From NCBI RefSeq assembly GCF_901538355.1, contig NZ_LR593887.1, forward strand, positions 1,526,920 through 1,590,919: a stretch of 64,000 nt of DNA. The letters are read 5' to 3'. Source of the DNA: Tuwongella immobilis. GTDB lineage: Bacteria; Planctomycetota; Planctomycetia; Gemmatales; Gemmataceae. Both the position numbers and the translations under genes were made by a program. Below the pieces are notes generated by a model, which was given only the letters and a program-made list of their open reading frames with translations, ran no database searches and was not told the DNA's origin. Below are positions 62,672-64,000 of the stretch, piece after piece (the first letter of the stretch is position 1; the number at the start of each line of letters is the position of its first letter).

Positions 62672-64000
62672 TTACCGCGATTGGAATGACCCAATCGACA
62701 CATTCAACGCCATTTCTAATCGATAAGTGTAATCGATGACCAATGGTTTGTCGGTATTTTGGCCCGGCTGCACGTTCACATCCCACCGCAGAAGGTTCTT
62801 CGGAAGTTCATCCCGAACATACACCGGATCTTTCGACAATTCTGGTTTTTGCGTCATCATGGTCACGGCGATGGCGTTGCCATCCGCATACGGCACCCGG
62901 TCCCACACTTGCAGCGTCACCGGCGTGGACTTGAAGGATTGCACCATGATTCGGTAGTCGAACTTAATGAGCTGATTGCCGCCCTGGGTGGTTCGGGTGC
63001 GATCGACCAGTTGCCGCGTCACCTGAATCTGCGGATCGACTCCGAATCCGACCGTGAATTGCTTGCCGATTGCCACCAACGGCAGTTGCAGCCGACCGAC
63101 GAAATCGGTGCCCATGTACATCGTCGATTCGCCAGGCAGAAGCACATATTCGCTCTTGTTCACCAGCGTGGCTTGACGGTAGACATGCGGCGACAGCACC
63201 GGAATGGCCTTGTAGTAAAATTCCGGGGTCAGTTCCAATCGGGTGATCTCGACAACTTGTTCATCCGATCGAGAGGGGAGCGAGACGCGGCCTTTCAGGG
63301 TGTAGGTCACACTGGGGCCATCTTCGACGCGGCTGCTCGTGTCGCGGGTCAGGGCATCCTTGGGCGTCAGCAATTCGCGGAAGGAATCGAGCGCGGCGGC
63401 CGAGTTGGCCAATCGGCTGCCATCTTCCGTCTTCAGATTGTTGTAGTTCATCTGGGCGGCGGCCCGTTGCTGACGCGATTGATCCGTTAATTGCTTGAGT
63501 TGCTCATCGGCCACTTTGCCACCCGGGAAATAAGCCCCCGGCGGCATTCCATTTTGGCCACCCGGCCCGGTCGGCCCCAACGGAACCGCCGCGACATCCA
63601 GCACTTTCAAATCGGGCGGGGCCGCATTCAGCATCGGTTGAGCGGTGGAGAGCTTGATTTCCACACCCGTCCAGTCTTCGCCGGTCATCTGCGTGAGCAT
63701 TGCCAGATATTCCACCGTGACCGGTTCTTTGTCTTTGCCGCTGCGGATCTTGTACTGCGGACGCCAGGCGACATTGTTGACCAGATAGTTCAGTTGGATT
63801 TTTCCCGGGGCGGCGTTCCCTTTATCCAGCGTGATGATGGCATCGCGTTCGGTGCGGCTGCTGCCGGCGGCTTTCTCGCTCCGTTGGCGTTGCAACAGCG
63901 ATAAATCCACCTTGCTGGCTTCGATCGATTGCGCCAGCGTGAGTTGCTCTTTGGCCATTTTCCCGCGGGTTTCCAGCACAAAATTCGCCAGTTCCAGCGT
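62672..64000 (-). CDS. DUF4139 (MuiA-like) protein, N-terminus outside the window
   Basis: 443 codons are visible, open through the window edge, so the start and N-terminal DUF4140 part are missing. It has a coiled coil (EQLTLAQSIEASKVDLSLLQ), then the DUF4139 core: GKIQLNYLVNNVAWRPQYKI, VEYLAMLTQMTGEDWTGVEI with LSTAQP, and near the end LLPGESTMYMGTDFVG and YVRDELPKNLLRWDVNVQPG. The family is called mucoidy inhibitor A-like; the molecular role is unknown, probably envelope-associated. Pro/Gly-rich insert near GPTGPGGQNGMPPGAYFPGG. Confidence 0.85.
   Translation of the reverse strand, partial: TLELANFVLETRGKMAKEQLTLAQSIEASKVDLSLLQRQRSEKAAGSSRTERDAIITLDKGNAAPGKIQLNYLVNNVAWRPQYKIRSGKDKEPVTVEYLAMLTQMTGEDWTGVEIKLSTAQPMLNAAPPDLKVLDVAAVPLGPTGPGGQNGMPPGAYFPGGKVADEQLKQLTDQSRQQRAAAQMNYNNLKTEDGSRLANSAAALDSFRELLTPKDALTRDTSSRVEDGPSVTYTLKGRVSLPSRSDEQVVEITRLELTPEFYYKAIPVLSPHVYRQATLVNKSEYVLLPGESTMYMGTDFVGRLQLPLVAIGKQFTVGFGVDPQIQVTRQLVDRTRTTQGGNQLIKFDYRIMVQSFKSTPVTLQVWDRVPYADGNAIAVTMMTQKPELSKDPVYVRDELPKNLLRWDVNVQPGQNTDKPLVIDYTYRLEMALNVSIGSFQSR

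Noticed and set aside
1-64000. tRNA, rRNA, CRISPR arrays
   Set aside because: No TTCGAATCC-type T-loops with matching stems, no rRNA-like stretches and no regularly spaced short repeats were seen by eye; a covariance-model search would be decisive.

Overview
The window looks like a chromosome segment of a planctomycete, most likely a Gemmataceae relative (Gemmata/Tuwongella type). Three DUF1559 prepilin-like proteins, a BBP7-type outer-membrane protein, giant Ser/Thr kinases paired with an ECF sigma factor, DUF1571, DUF4832, CRTAC1/ASPIC-UnbV and TIGR02996-type proteins, small Gly-Cys lipoproteins and an otherwise ordinary Gram-negative gene set all point there. Species cannot be fixed from this sequence alone.

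Region 1 (1-37.4 kb) is typical planctomycete chromosome: a partial ATP-grasp protein, kdsB (Kdo activation) and pyrG (CTP synthesis, which feeds KdsB with CTP). Next comes a minus-strand block of sigma factor, TPR kinase and two membrane-associated proteins, then a BBP7 beta-barrel, DUF1571, a sugar isomerase and clpS. These are followed by a HExxH-protease/cyclophilin fusion, a kinase carrying a degenerate receiver domain, an HpaI-type aldolase, tandem DUF1559 genes with a lipoprotein, a HIT protein divergent from an RNase-HII-like protein, a DUF4832 protein, a PP2C phosphatase, a second beta-barrel, two secreted HEAT-like paralogues, an ABC-F ATPase and a PLP aminotransferase.

Region 2 (about 37.5-50.1 kb) is a polymorphic-toxin island. 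Five fragments of one HINT (Hedgehog/intein-type autoprocessing) module lie on the plus strand, with different C-terminal payloads and candidate immunity genes that overlap or abut them. I see a papain-like payload with a small partner, an HNH-like payload with an ankyrin-SUKH (SMI1/KNR4) partner, and three copies of an unnamed toxin/immunity family, one of them very degenerate. There are also orphan immunity-like genes and toxin stumps. Most toxin parts are broken by stops, frameshifts or truncation, while immunity genes stay open. A 96-bp imperfect palindrome occurs three times (plus one decayed copy) exactly at cassette borders. No full-length secreted toxin and no integrase or transposase was seen, so this reads as an orphan cassette store or graveyard.

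Region 3 (50.1-64 kb) returns to normal chromosome, mostly on the minus strand: molybdate-type ABC genes modB and modA (no modC), a lipoprotein and DUF1559 gene, a TPR protein with a CRTAC1 protein, a dienelactone hydrolase, a CPBP protease, a TIGR02996 protein, an OmpR-type two-component pair, and the start-truncated end of a DUF4139 protein. No rRNA, tRNA, CRISPR array or recognisable insertion sequence was seen.
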